The notes under the pieces: generated by a model | Seen by the model: only the letters and a program-made list of their open reading frames with translations | The model's database searches: none | Told to the model about the DNA's origin: nothing | Translations under genes and position numbers: made by a program | Assembly (NCBI GenBank): GCA_965200895.1 | Contig: CBDAVM010000002.1 | Span: forward strand, 1,860,001 to 1,924,000 | Source of the DNA: WTFV01 sp965200895 | Lineage (GTDB): Bacteria > Acidobacteriota > Vicinamibacteria > Vicinamibacterales > UBA8438 | Length of the DNA: 64,000 nucleotides | Reading direction: 5' to 3' | Shown here: piece after piece, positions 9,503 to 17,863 of the stretch | How positions within the stretch are numbered: the first letter of the stretch is position 1 | Layout of the letters: each line of letters begins with the position of its first letter

Positions 9503-9610
9503 GGCGTAACAGGGTGTTCAGTTGACCGGGTTTGGCTGGTGCGGACCGTTTGAGCAGATGGAGCAGCAGGCCGCGGAGCTTCCTGGGTCCTGCGGGCCAG
9601 GATTCACGCT
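9503..9610 (-). pseudogene. Degenerate 3' end of coiled-coil membrane protein gene
   Basis: Read on the minus strand, this stretch aligns over about 100 bp, with small indels, to the 3' end and downstream DNA of the gene at 23778-24212. Shared elements are the CTCCGCGG...CTGCTGCTCCA block, coding LRG-LLLQLL, the tail ...APANPVN versus ...APAKPGQLN, and the bases after the stop (CAACTGAACACCC). The copy is frameshifted near 9525-9530 and lacks the rest of the gene. It forms an inverted repeat with 24118-24230 that brackets the integrase and the phosphorothioation operon. Confidence 0.6.
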
Positions 9611-9961
9611 TCGCTCGCGGCGCGCAGGGAGCCGCGAAAGATGGGCGCAGCCATCGGCGCTGGTGATCTGGACGTTGCGGCGGCGCTTGCGTCGACGTTG
9701 ACCGACTGGCTTACTGGCTTCGACGGCTCCTCGATCCCGCCGAGGCTGCCGTCCGGTTGCTGCATGCAGCGTGTCCAGGATTATCTGGTGTGCGGCGCAC
9801 CAGAGAGCGGCGGCCGGCGCCGGCAGCGTGAGGCGTTCGGGTTGCCTCATGCGATGGCCCACTGGTTGATCAGCTGGATCAGCATGGAGGCATGCGCATC
9901 GTCGCCGATGGTGCGCTCTGCGCGGTGCAGGGCGCTGACGAGCGTTCGGTCGCTATAGGCC

Positions 9962-10661
9962 TGCTGGGCCCGCGCGCACGGTTTCGTCGACGTGAACGTG
10001 GTGATGGACATCGACGGTGCGCTCGCGCCGATTCGGCCGGCGCGGCAGCACCATCGAGCGCTGCCGTACGGCGAGGTGGCCGAGGCGGTTGCTCTCGTCG
10101 AGGCTTCGGACGCGGCGGTGGTGGGTCAAGGCGTTGTTTCGGTTCGTCGTGCTGACGGCCTGCAGGACGCATGAGGCGAGACTTGCGACATGGGCCGAGA
10201 TCGATGTGGAACGGAGGGAGTGGAGGATCGCGGCGTCACGAACGAAGACGCTCATGGAGCATCGGGTCCCTGTGACCGATGCGGCGGCGGCACTCGAAGC
10301 AGTATCGAGCTTGCGGAAAGATTCGGGTCTTGTGGTTCCGTCTGCGGTCAGGCCGGGTGTGCCGGTGGGTGCCAGCGCGCTGGCGCGCCTTCTCAAGGGG
10401 AACGGGATCGCTGCGGTGCCGCACGGTTTTCGCACGTCGTTCCGGACGTGGGCGGCGGAACAGACCGACGCTCCCCAAGCGGTCGCCGAGATGGCGCTCG
10501 GGCATCGGGTCGGGTCGGAGGTGGAACGCAGCTACGCGCGGTCGGATCTGTTCGAGAAGCGCCGGCAGTTGATGGAGCGGTGGGCGGAGTTCGTGACCGG
10601 CTCGTGTCAGGAGGGGCAGTCTTCTATCGTCACGGTTGCGGGAAGCCGGGAGACGCGATGA
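9962..10661 (+). pseudogene. Decayed P4-type tyrosine integrase
   Basis: The C-terminal catalytic domain of a tyrosine recombinase is clear: FVVLTACRTHEARLATWAEID (first catalytic Arg), PHGFRTSFRTWA (His-x-x-Arg) and LGHRVGSEVERSYARSD (box II His and the nucleophile Tyr). The linker region CWARAHGFVDVN...HHRALPYGEVAEAVALVEASDA lies in a different frame, so a frameshift occurs at about 10112-10130. The N-terminal arm-binding and core-binding domains cannot be found. Integrases of this type usually have about 400 residues and lie next to their attachment site. The gene is therefore a remnant of the mobile element that probably brought in the island. Confidence 0.8.
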
Positions 10662-10780
10662 TGGACGACCGTCCGCATGGTCTTCACCGGCTCCGCCAAA
10701 CGTCATCGAGTGCACCAACATCTGGCATGGCAATCGCCCTTGAGAGTACCATGAGATGTGGTGCTAGGCTCCCCGTTGAT

Positions 10781-11032
10781 ATGGCCGTTGGTGCCCGTTC
10801 GAGCCCATCCGCGCCCTCTGGCGCCTCGAAGTCGCGATCCGGACTTGGCGAAATCTACACCATCGCCGAGGTGGCGGAGTACCTGAAAATTGCCAAGAAG
10901 ACCGTCTACAAGCTGGTCGGGTCCGGCGATCTTCCCGCGTTCAAGGCCGGAAAGCACTGGCGGGTGCTTCGTTCTGAACTTGGCAACTGGATTGCACGGA
11001 AATCTGGTCAGAAGGCGGAGCCAAGGGAGTGA
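10781..11032 (+). CDS. Small excisionase-type HTH protein heading the defence operon
   Basis: An 83-residue protein with a MerR/excisionase-like winged HTH (HTH_17): IYTIAEVAEYLKIAKKTVYK followed by GDLPAFKAGKHWRVLRSELGNWI. The stop overlaps the GTG start of the DUF4007 gene by 4 bp, so it is the first gene of the operon. The start is uncertain: ATGs at 10727 and 10751 are in frame but add a segment unlike this family. It may regulate the operon or be a recombination directionality factor left by the mobile element; its translational coupling to the defence genes favours a regulatory or recruiting role. Confidence 0.7.
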   Translation: MAVGARSSPSAPSGASKSRSGLGEIYTIAEVAEYLKIAKKTVYKLVGSGDLPAFKAGKHWRVLRSELGNWIARKSGQKAEPRE

Positions 11033-11952
11033 CGGCCGAACGCGTGTCGTTCTCGGGCCACGAGACCTTTCCGTTCCGGTACCCGTGGCTCAAGAAAGCG
11101 GTGGATGCCGCCGAGGCGGACTCGTACGCGTTCGAGGCCGAGGACGCCATGGTGAAGCTCGGGGTCGGCAAGAACATGGTGTCGTCGATCCGCCATTGGG
11201 GCCTGGTGACCGGCATGCTGGAAGACACGCCTCGGATCCGCGGAAACCGCCGCCGGCCGCTGAAGCCGAGCGAGCTGGGCAGGTCGCTGCTCCTCGACGG
11301 GGGCTGGGACCCGTTCCTGGAAGATCCCGGCACGCTGTGGCTGCTCCATTGGCAGCTCGTGAGTCGTCCCGAGCGGGCCACGACGTGGTGGTGGGTCTTC
11401 AACCGGTATCCCGGCACGATCTTCACGCGGGCCGACATTCAGGACGCGATCGAGACACTCGGAGCGCAGAGCGGGTGGACGCGGTTCACCCGTGCGTCGT
11501 TGAAGCGTGACATCGACGTGTTCGTGCGCACCTACGCGCCGGTGCGGCGCCGCAACGTCCTCCTCGAAGACACGCTCGACTGCCCGCTCGTCGAGCTGAG
11601 CGTGATCCGACCGACGAGCCAGCAGGCGCTCGTGCTCGTGCGCAGCGACCACGAGTCGCTGCCGGACGAGGTCTTCGCCTATGCGTTGGCCGAGTACCTC
11701 CAGAGGCAAGCGGCGCGGGCGCAGACCATCACGCTCGAGGAGCTTGCGTTCGGCGACGGCGCGCCGGGACGGGCGTTCTGCCTCGACGAGCCCGGACTGC
11801 TCCGCCGGCTAGACCGCATCGAGGCCCTGACGGACGGGGGCATCGTGTTCGACGAGACGGCCGGTCTGAAGCAGATCTATGTGCACAGCGCGCCCGAACC
11901 GACGGGGTTGCTGCGCCGGTACTACGATTCGTGGTCGGTCGGGAACGCGTGA
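11029..11952 (+). CDS. DUF4007 protein, SspB-like phosphorothioation component
   Basis: A 307-residue DUF4007 protein. The family signature is intact: FSGHETFPFRYPWLKKAVDA near the N-terminus, then DAMVKLGVGKNMVSSIRHWG. To my knowledge the nickase SspB of the SspABCD phosphorothioation system belongs to this family and makes the strand nick at which sulfur is introduced. The start is a GTG overlapping the preceding stop, with AAGGGA upstream. The next gene starts 2 bp after the stop. Neighbours (P-loop ATPase, PAPS-reductase-like protein, phosphorothioation-associated methyltransferase) agree with the role. Catalytic residues of the nickase cannot be assigned by eye. Confidence 0.82.
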   Translation: MTAERVSFSGHETFPFRYPWLKKAVDAAEADSYAFEAEDAMVKLGVGKNMVSSIRHWGLVTGMLEDTPRIRGNRRRPLKPSELGRSLLLDGGWDPFLEDPGTLWLLHWQLVSRPERATTWWWVFNRYPGTIFTRADIQDAIETLGAQSGWTRFTRASLKRDIDVFVRTYAPVRRRNVLLEDTLDCPLVELSVIRPTSQQALVLVRSDHESLPDEVFAYALAEYLQRQAARAQTITLEELAFGDGAPGRAFCLDEPGLLRRLDRIEALTDGGIVFDETAGLKQIYVHSAPEPTGLLRRYYDSWSVGNA

Positions 11953-11954
11953 CC

Positions 11955-14900
11955 ATGGACGCCAGCCCGGAACCGGCCAATCTCGCGAGCCTCGTCGAGG
12001 TCGAGCGCCGCTTTCGGCGATCGGTCAACCTCGACCGCGATGCGGGGTCGACGGATGCCCTCGCCGGCTACGTCGTCACGCCGGCGGTTCGCCGCGCGCT
12101 CTCGCAGATCACCGAAGGGCTCGATGACGAGGCCGGCGACCGGGCGTGGAGTCTGGTAGGCCCCTACGGGTCCGGCAAGAGCGCGTTCGCCGTCTTTCTG
12201 GCGGACCTGCTGTCGGGCAGCGGTAATCCGGGAGGGGACGCGGCCAGGAGTCTCCTCAGGGGGGAGAACGGACTCGCGACACCGCAGCAGTCGCTGCTTC
12301 CCGCGCTGTTGACGGCCGAGCGTGCTCCCCTGGACACCCTCCTATTGAAGTCTCTGCGCTCGACGGTCGAGACCATCTGGTCGACCCGGCGGGGCGCCAA
12401 GCCACGGGTGCTGGGGACCATCAAGCAACTGCTGAACGGATCGGCCCCATCGCTCTCCCGTTGCGCGACGTCCGATGTCGTGGCGTGCTTCGAGGAAGCG
12501 GTCCGGACGCTGGGCGACAAGACCGGCGCGGGCTTGCTGCTCATCGTCGACGAGGCCGGCAAGGCGCTGGAGTACGCAGCACAGAAGCCGACCCGCGGGG
12601 ACGTCTACCTGCTGCAGGCGCTCGCCGAAGTGGCGGCCCGCAGCAACGGCTTCCCGTTCGTCATCCTGACCGTCCTGCACCAGTCGTTCGATCGATACGC
12701 GCACCAGTTGGGACCATCGGACCGGAACGAATGGGCAAAGGTCCAGGGGCGCTTCGGCGAGCTCGCGTTCCGTGAAGGCGGCGATCAGATCATCCGGCTC
12801 ACCGCCGCCGCGATTCGTCGGATCGGTGAACCTCGCGACGCCGCGGACTGGGCGCGCGTCGTCTCCACCACCGCGGCCCGGGTCGCCGACGGCACCGGCT
12901 GGGACGAGTCCCGACTGGCCGGATACCTCGACGAGTGTTGGCCGCTCCACCCGGTCACCACCGCCCTGCTCGGGCCGTTGTTCCGCGGCCGACTGGCTCA
13001 GAACGAACGCTCGCTGTTCGCGTTCCTGTCCGCCGGCGAACCGCTCAGCTTCCGCAACTTCCTGCGGACGAACGGCCCGGACCGTCTGTACACGGTCGAC
13101 CGGCTATACGACTACGCAACGGGCATGCTCGGCGACCGCGTCCTCGGCCGGGACGGCCGCCAGTGGGCGGAAATCGACACTGCGATCAGGCGGCTGCCGC
13201 CGGAGGCGGGGAAGGTCGACGAGCAGGTGCTGAAGACGATCGGTTTGCTGAACATGCTCGGCGATCAGGTCGGCCTCCGTGCATCTGCCGAGATCGTCGC
13301 GGCGTGTATCGGCGAGAGCGAGGCGGCGGAGCGTGCACTCGATCGCCTCAGGCACCAGTCGGTGCTCGTGTTCCGCCAGTTCCGCGATGCGTTCCAGATC
13401 TGGGAAGGCAGTGACCTGGATCTCGACGATCTGGTTGTCCGCGCCGAGGGCCAACTGCCGACCGACTTCTCGGTGGCGCAGGCGTTGCAGCGTCAGGCGC
13501 CGCGAACGCCGCTCGTCGCGCGCCGGCATCTGTTCGAAACCGGCACCCTGAGGTTCTTCGACGTGCGGTTCGTCGACGCTTCCCGCCTGATGTCGGGTGA
13601 CGAGGCGAACCTGAGCGGCGAAGGTGACGGCGTGATGATCCTTGCGCTGCCACGGACCGAGCAGGAGGCGGACGAACTCAGGCGGCAGCAGAGCATTGCG
13701 GGGCTGGCCGTCGATCGCCTCGGCGCGGGCAAGCCGGTGGTGCTGGTGACGCCCGAAGCGTCGGCGCGCCTGACGCAGCTCACGCGCGAGCTGGCCGCCT
13801 CGCAGCTCGTCCGCACGACAACGTCGGCGTTGCAATCGGACCCGACCGCGAGAGCCGAGCTGAGCAGCCGCATCGACGAGCTTCAGCGGCAGATCGCGGC
13901 CGAAGTCGATCGGGCGTTCGACCCGCGGCGAAGCGGTTGGTTCATCGGCGGCGAGCGATTGGCCGTGTCGTCGTGGCGGGACGCTTCGCGAGCGCTGTCG
14001 AACCTGTGTGATGTGCGCTACCAGGACGCGCCCCGGATCAGGAACGAGCTGCTGAACCGTCGAGCGGTCTCGACTTCGGCGGCCAAGGCCCGCCGGAACC
14101 TGATCGAGGCGATGATCCTGCGCCGCGATGTCGCTCAATTAGGGTTCGAGGGCAATCCACCCGAGGTCAGCATGTATCGCTCGCTGCTGGAGGTGCACGG
14201 ACTGCACCGCCGGCGGCGTGGGGGAGATTGGGGATTCGGAGCACCGAAGCCAGCGCTGAAGCCGCTCTGGAAGGCGATTGACGGCTTCCTCAGAGACACC
14301 GAGGCCGGACGACGGCCGCTCGCCGAGCTGTACGACCGGCTTGGGCGCCCGCCGTTCGGGATCAAGGACGGCCCCCTACCGATCATCGTGATGGCGGCGC
14401 TGCTCGCACGCGACGACGACGTGGCGGTCTACGAGCGCGGGTCCTTTATGCCGGCCTGGACGCCGTCGCATGCCGAACGGCTGCTGCGGTCGCCCGACGG
14501 ATTCGAAGTCCGGCGCTGCCGCATCGATGGTGTGCGCCAGACGGTCTTCACGCGGTTGGCGGAGAGGTTGCGGTTGTCGACCGGACGCGAACCCGCGCTG
14601 CTCGACGTGGTGCGAGGTCTCGTACGGTTCGTGGCGAGCCTGACGCCGTACGCCCGCCGGACCCTGGGAATCTCGCAACGGGCGCGGGACATCCGGGACG
14701 CGCTGGTCCGCGCCCGAGAGCCGGCGCAACTCATCTTCGACGAACTGCCGGCCGCGTGCGGATGTCCGCCGTTCGGCCTGAACCAGGCAGAAGCCGCACA
14801 GCGCGTCGACGAGTTCGTCGAAACTATCGAGTCAGGACTTCGCGAGATCCAGAACGCCTATCCCGCACTGATCGAGCGCGCTTGTGCAACATTGGCCGAG

Positions 14901-15443
14901 CATCTAAGCTTGCCGAGAGCACAGGCGGACTTGGCCGCAGAGCTGCGGAGCCGGGCCGGCCACCTGGCCGAGGCAGCCGTCGATCCGTTGCTCAAGAGCT
15001 TCGTGGTGCGAGCCTCCGACGAGGCCCTCACGCCGGACGACCTGATGACGTCCCTGCTCACACGGCTCGCGAACAAGCCGCCCCACGAGTGGTCCGACGC
15101 CGACGAGGATCAGTTCCAGGTGCGAGTCGCGCACGTAGCCCGGGCGTTCCGCAGCGCCGAGTCGCTTGTCGTCGGCGCTGATGGAACGGCCGGCGGGCAG
15201 GACTTGCTCAGACTGGCGGTCGCCCGACGCGGCCACCCGGAACGCGACCGTGTGCTTCCGTTGCGGTCCGCCGACAAGACTCGGATCGTAGCGCTCCGCG
15301 ACCGGATTCTGGATGCCGTGAGGGCGAACGGCATGAACACCGCCGCCTGCGACCGCGACCAGGCGCTCGCCGCGCTGGCGCTCGCCGCGGAATCGCTGAT
15401 CGATGCTTCAGGGCCGGCGCCAGCGGGGAAGGGCAACCAGTGA
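11955..15443 (+). CDS. Large P-loop ATPase, SspC-like
   Basis: A 1162-residue cytoplasmic ATPase. Walker A is GPYGSGKS at residues 69-76 and Walker B is LLLIVDEAGK with Asp199-Glu200. The N-terminal AAA-like part (to about residue 420) is followed by a long alpha-helical region with no recognised motif. In SspABCD-type systems a P-loop ATPase (SspC) sits between the DUF4007 nickase and the sulfur-transfer protein, as here. It probably powers recognition or remodelling of the target DNA. The ATG at 11955 lies 2 bp after the DUF4007 stop; the frame is open upstream only within that gene. The 3' end overlaps the next gene by 4 bp. Alternative: a BREX/DndF-type motor, but context favours SspC. 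Confidence 0.78.
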   Translation: MDASPEPANLASLVEVERRFRRSVNLDRDAGSTDALAGYVVTPAVRRALSQITEGLDDEAGDRAWSLVGPYGSGKSAFAVFLADLLSGSGNPGGDAARSLLRGENGLATPQQSLLPALLTAERAPLDTLLLKSLRSTVETIWSTRRGAKPRVLGTIKQLLNGSAPSLSRCATSDVVACFEEAVRTLGDKTGAGLLLIVDEAGKALEYAAQKPTRGDVYLLQALAEVAARSNGFPFVILTVLHQSFDRYAHQLGPSDRNEWAKVQGRFGELAFREGGDQIIRLTAAAIRRIGEPRDAADWARVVSTTAARVADGTGWDESRLAGYLDECWPLHPVTTALLGPLFRGRLAQNERSLFAFLSAGEPLSFRNFLRTNGPDRLYTVDRLYDYATGMLGDRVLGRDGRQWAEIDTAIRRLPPEAGKVDEQVLKTIGLLNMLGDQVGLRASAEIVAACIGESEAAERALDRLRHQSVLVFRQFRDAFQIWEGSDLDLDDLVVRAEGQLPTDFSVAQALQRQAPRTPLVARRHLFETGTLRFFDVRFVDASRLMSGDEANLSGEGDGVMILALPRTEQEADELRRQQSIAGLAVDRLGAGKPVVLVTPEASARLTQLTRELAASQLVRTTTSALQSDPTARAELSSRIDELQRQIAAEVDRAFDPRRSGWFIGGERLAVSSWRDASRALSNLCDVRYQDAPRIRNELLNRRAVSTSAAKARRNLIEAMILRRDVAQLGFEGNPPEVSMYRSLLEVHGLHRRRRGGDWGFGAPKPALKPLWKAIDGFLRDTEAGRRPLAELYDRLGRPPFGIKDGPLPIIVMAALLARDDDVAVYERGSFMPAWTPSHAERLLRSPDGFEVRRCRIDGVRQTVFTRLAERLRLSTGREPALLDVVRGLVRFVASLTPYARRTLGISQRARDIRDALVRAREPAQLIFDELPAACGCPPFGLNQAEAAQRVDEFVETIESGLREIQNAYPALIERACATLAEHLSLPRAQADLAAELRSRAGHLAEAAVDPLLKSFVVRASDEALTPDDLMTSLLTRLANKPPHEWSDADEDQFQVRVAHVARAFRSAESLVVGADGTAGGQDLLRLAVARRGHPERDRVLPLRSADKTRIVALRDRILDAVRANGMNTAACDRDQALAALALAAESLIDASGPAPAGKGNQ

Positions 15444-16246
15444 GCGACCGTGTACGCCACATCCTGAGCATGTCCGGCGGCAAGGAAAGCACCGCGCTCG
15501 CCGTGTACATGCGCGACCGCGAGCCCGCCATGGAGTACGTCTTCTGCGACACGAAGAAGGAGCTCCAGGAAACCTATGACTACCTCGACAAGGTCGAGGC
15601 GTATCTCGGCAAGCCGATCATCCGACTGAACGACGAACGCGGTTTCGACCACTGGCTGGAGGTCTACGGCCATTACCTGCCGTCCCCGCAAATGCGCTGG
15701 TGCACCCGGCAGCTCAAGATCCGTCCGTTCGAACGGCACGTCGGCGACGACCCGGTGGTCAGCTACATCGGCATCCGCGCCGATGAACACCGCGACGGCT
15801 ACATCTCGTCGAAGCCGAACATCACGCCGCGTTATCCGTTCAAGGAAGACGGCGTCACCGAACGCGATGTGTACCGGATTCTCGACGAGTCGGGACTGGG
15901 GGCGCCCGACTACTACAAGTGGCGGACCCGCTCGGGCTGCTACTTCTGCTTCTTCCAGCGCAAGGCCGAGTGGTTGGGGCTCAAGGACAACCATCCGCAG
16001 CTCTTCCGCGACGCCAAGGCCTACGAGAAGACCGACCCCGAGACCGGCCGCCGCTTCACCTGGTCGCAGAGCGAGAGCCTCGACGAACTCGCGAGTCCCG
16101 AACGCGCCGACGAGATCCGCCGCCGACACCTCCGGGTTCTCCAGGCGGAGAAGGCCTCCAGACCGGACCGGCCGCTCATCGAGGTGTTCGCCGAGTCTCT
16201 GGATCAGGAGAATGACGAAGAAGGTTGCCTGATCTGCCATCTCTGA
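15440..16246 (+). CDS. PAPS-reductase-like ATP pyrophosphatase, SspD/DndC-like
   Basis: A 268-residue PP-loop protein with the motif SGGKES at residues 12-17. Family members adenylate a substrate and, in DndC/SspD, help carry sulfur to the DNA backbone. Cysteines suited to an iron-sulfur cluster are Cys88 (MRWCTRQLK), Cys167 and Cys170 (GCYFC), and a C-terminal pair Cys263/Cys266 (GCLIC). The start is a GTG inside the upstream stop (GTGA overlap), so translation is coupled to the ATPase. The partner cysteine desulfurase (SspA/DndA) is not in the window; a housekeeping IscS could serve. Confidence 0.85.
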   Translation: MSDRVRHILSMSGGKESTALAVYMRDREPAMEYVFCDTKKELQETYDYLDKVEAYLGKPIIRLNDERGFDHWLEVYGHYLPSPQMRWCTRQLKIRPFERHVGDDPVVSYIGIRADEHRDGYISSKPNITPRYPFKEDGVTERDVYRILDESGLGAPDYYKWRTRSGCYFCFFQRKAEWLGLKDNHPQLFRDAKAYEKTDPETGRRFTWSQSESLDELASPERADEIRRRHLRVLQAEKASRPDRPLIEVFAESLDQENDEEGCLICHL

Positions 16247-16261
16247 AGACGCTGTCGGCCA

Positions 16262-17863
16262 ATGAGCATCGCCGCCCCCCACAAGACCGCCATCCAGAGG
16301 CGGTCGCTGTCCCGCCCCGTTGCCCTGGCGCTTGAAGACGGCCTGCTCTCGACGAAGACCACGTTCTTCGACTACGGCTGCGGCCGCGGCGGTGACCTGA
16401 AGCGACTCCACCGGATGGGCGTGTCGGTGTCCGGTTGGGATCCCGCGTTCTTCCCTGACGAAGACCGCGCCCCAGCCGATGTCGTGAATCTCGGCTACGT
16501 GGTCAACGTCATCGAAGACCCCGAGGAACGAGCCGTCGCCCTCTGCGCCGCGTGGGAGTTGGCCCAGAAGCTGCTGATCGTGTCCGCCCGCCTCGACTGG
16601 GAGGCCCGCACGGTCGCCGGCGACTTCTGCGGCGACGGCATTGTCACCGGCAAGCGGACGTTCCAGAAGTTTTTCGCCCAGGACGAGCTGAGCGGCTGGA
16701 TCGAGTCGACGATCGGCCGCCCACCGGTCGCGGCCGCCCCCGGTGTCTTCTACGTCTTCCGCGACGCCGCGGCCGAACAGACCTTCTTCGCCCACGGAGC
16801 GACCCGCCCGCGCCGCACTCCGGCCGTTCCGCTCACCGATGAGCTCTTTCAGGAACACCAGGACACCCTGCGGCCGCTCATCGACTTCGTGGGCATGCAC
16901 GGGCGCCTCCCCGCAGGGGACGAGCTCGATCCCGAGGCCGCCGGCGCCATCGTCGAGGTCTTCGGGAACATCTCGCGGGCGTTCTCCCTGGTTCGCCGAG
17001 TCGCCGGCGACGAGCATTGGGAGCCCGTCCGGCAGGCCCGCCGCGATGATCTGCTCGTCTACCTGGCGCTGGCGGCATTCCGAAAGCGGACCCGGCTCGG
17101 CGATCTGCCCGACCGCCTGCGGTACGACATCCGCGCATTTTTTGGCACGTACAAGTCGGCCTGCGAGGAAGCGGACAAGCTGCTCTTCTCCGCTGGCGAC
17201 CAGAGCGCCGTCGATCGTGCGTGCGGGAAAGCGCCGGTGGGGAAGGTTCTGCGCGATGCGCTGTACATCCATTACAGCGCTCTCGGGCATCTGCCTCCTG
17301 TGCTCCGTGTCTACGAGGGCTGCGGCCGGCAACTCGCCGGCTCTATCGACGGCGTGACGTTGGTGAAGCTCGCGCGCCGCCGGCCGAAGATCTCGTACCT
17401 GGTGTACCCTGACTTCGACCGTGTCGGCCATCCGGCCCTCGCCGACGCTTACGTCATCGACCTTCGGAGGCTCACCTTGGACCGCCGGGACTATCGCCGT
17501 TCCTCGAATCCCCCGATTCTCCATCGCAAGGAGCTCTTCGTTTCCGACGTCCATCCCAGGCGCGCCCTCTTCGCGCGTCTCACCAGGCAGGAAGAAAGGG
17601 CTGGCCTCTACGACTACAAGGGTGACATAGGTCACGAAGCGCAGTGGTGTATGCTTCTCGAACGCGAGAATGTGGCCATCCGAGGCCACCGTCTCGTGCG
17701 CGTCTCCCCAAACCCACGGACGTCCCTCGGGGATGTCTCGACTTCCGCTTCGGAGCGGGTCGCGTCGCTGGAAGGCGATATATCCAGACGGTCACCTGCA
17801 CCTTCGTTCCTGCGACGTGCCACCGACGCAAGAAAGGACGGTCCTCTTGGCCGGTCCGTCTAG
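16262..17863 (+). CDS. DNA phosphorothioation-associated putative methyltransferase
   Basis: A 533-residue protein matching the family described as DNA phosphorothioation-associated putative methyltransferase. The SAM-binding start is visible as TTFFDYGCGRGGDLKRL (residues about 36-52), followed by VVNLGYVVNVIEDPEER in place of a usual motif II. The second half (LLVYLALAAFRKRTRLGDLP and onward) is a helical domain typical of the family. It starts 15 bp after the SspD-like gene and its end overlaps the helicase gene. Its biochemical role in phosphorothioation systems is, to my knowledge, unproven. The family call is firm; the reaction (DNA, RNA or small molecule) is open. Confidence 0.82.
   Translation: MSIAAPHKTAIQRRSLSRPVALALEDGLLSTKTTFFDYGCGRGGDLKRLHRMGVSVSGWDPAFFPDEDRAPADVVNLGYVVNVIEDPEERAVALCAAWELAQKLLIVSARLDWEARTVAGDFCGDGIVTGKRTFQKFFAQDELSGWIESTIGRPPVAAAPGVFYVFRDAAAEQTFFAHGATRPRRTPAVPLTDELFQEHQDTLRPLIDFVGMHGRLPAGDELDPEAAGAIVEVFGNISRAFSLVRRVAGDEHWEPVRQARRDDLLVYLALAAFRKRTRLGDLPDRLRYDIRAFFGTYKSACEEADKLLFSAGDQSAVDRACGKAPVGKVLRDALYIHYSALGHLPPVLRVYEGCGRQLAGSIDGVTLVKLARRRPKISYLVYPDFDRVGHPALADAYVIDLRRLTLDRRDYRRSSNPPILHRKELFVSDVHPRRALFARLTRQEERAGLYDYKGDIGHEAQWCMLLERENVAIRGHRLVRVSPNPRTSLGDVSTSASERVASLEGDISRRSPAPSFLRRATDARKDGPLGRSV

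Larger units (their letters stand above)
9260..9961. other. Gene-poor stretch at the island edge
   Basis: About 700 bp without a convincing intact gene. It contains an att-like imperfect palindrome (9322-9357), a GC hairpin at 9431-9448 (CCCCG/CGGGG, no T-run), a degenerate inverted copy of a coiled-coil gene end (9503-9610) and, toward 9960, the eroded N-terminal part of the integrase. Open frames on both strands here do not resemble proteins I know. Confidence 0.5.

Noticed and set aside
9892..10172. Overlapping small frames on both strands near the integrase
   Set aside because: They cover the frameshifted integrase linker; the frame with AHGFVDVN and ALPYGEVAEA explains the sequence better.
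15110..17689. Minus-strand open frame of 859 codons
   Set aside because: Antisense to the SspD-like and methyltransferase genes, which carry clear motifs.
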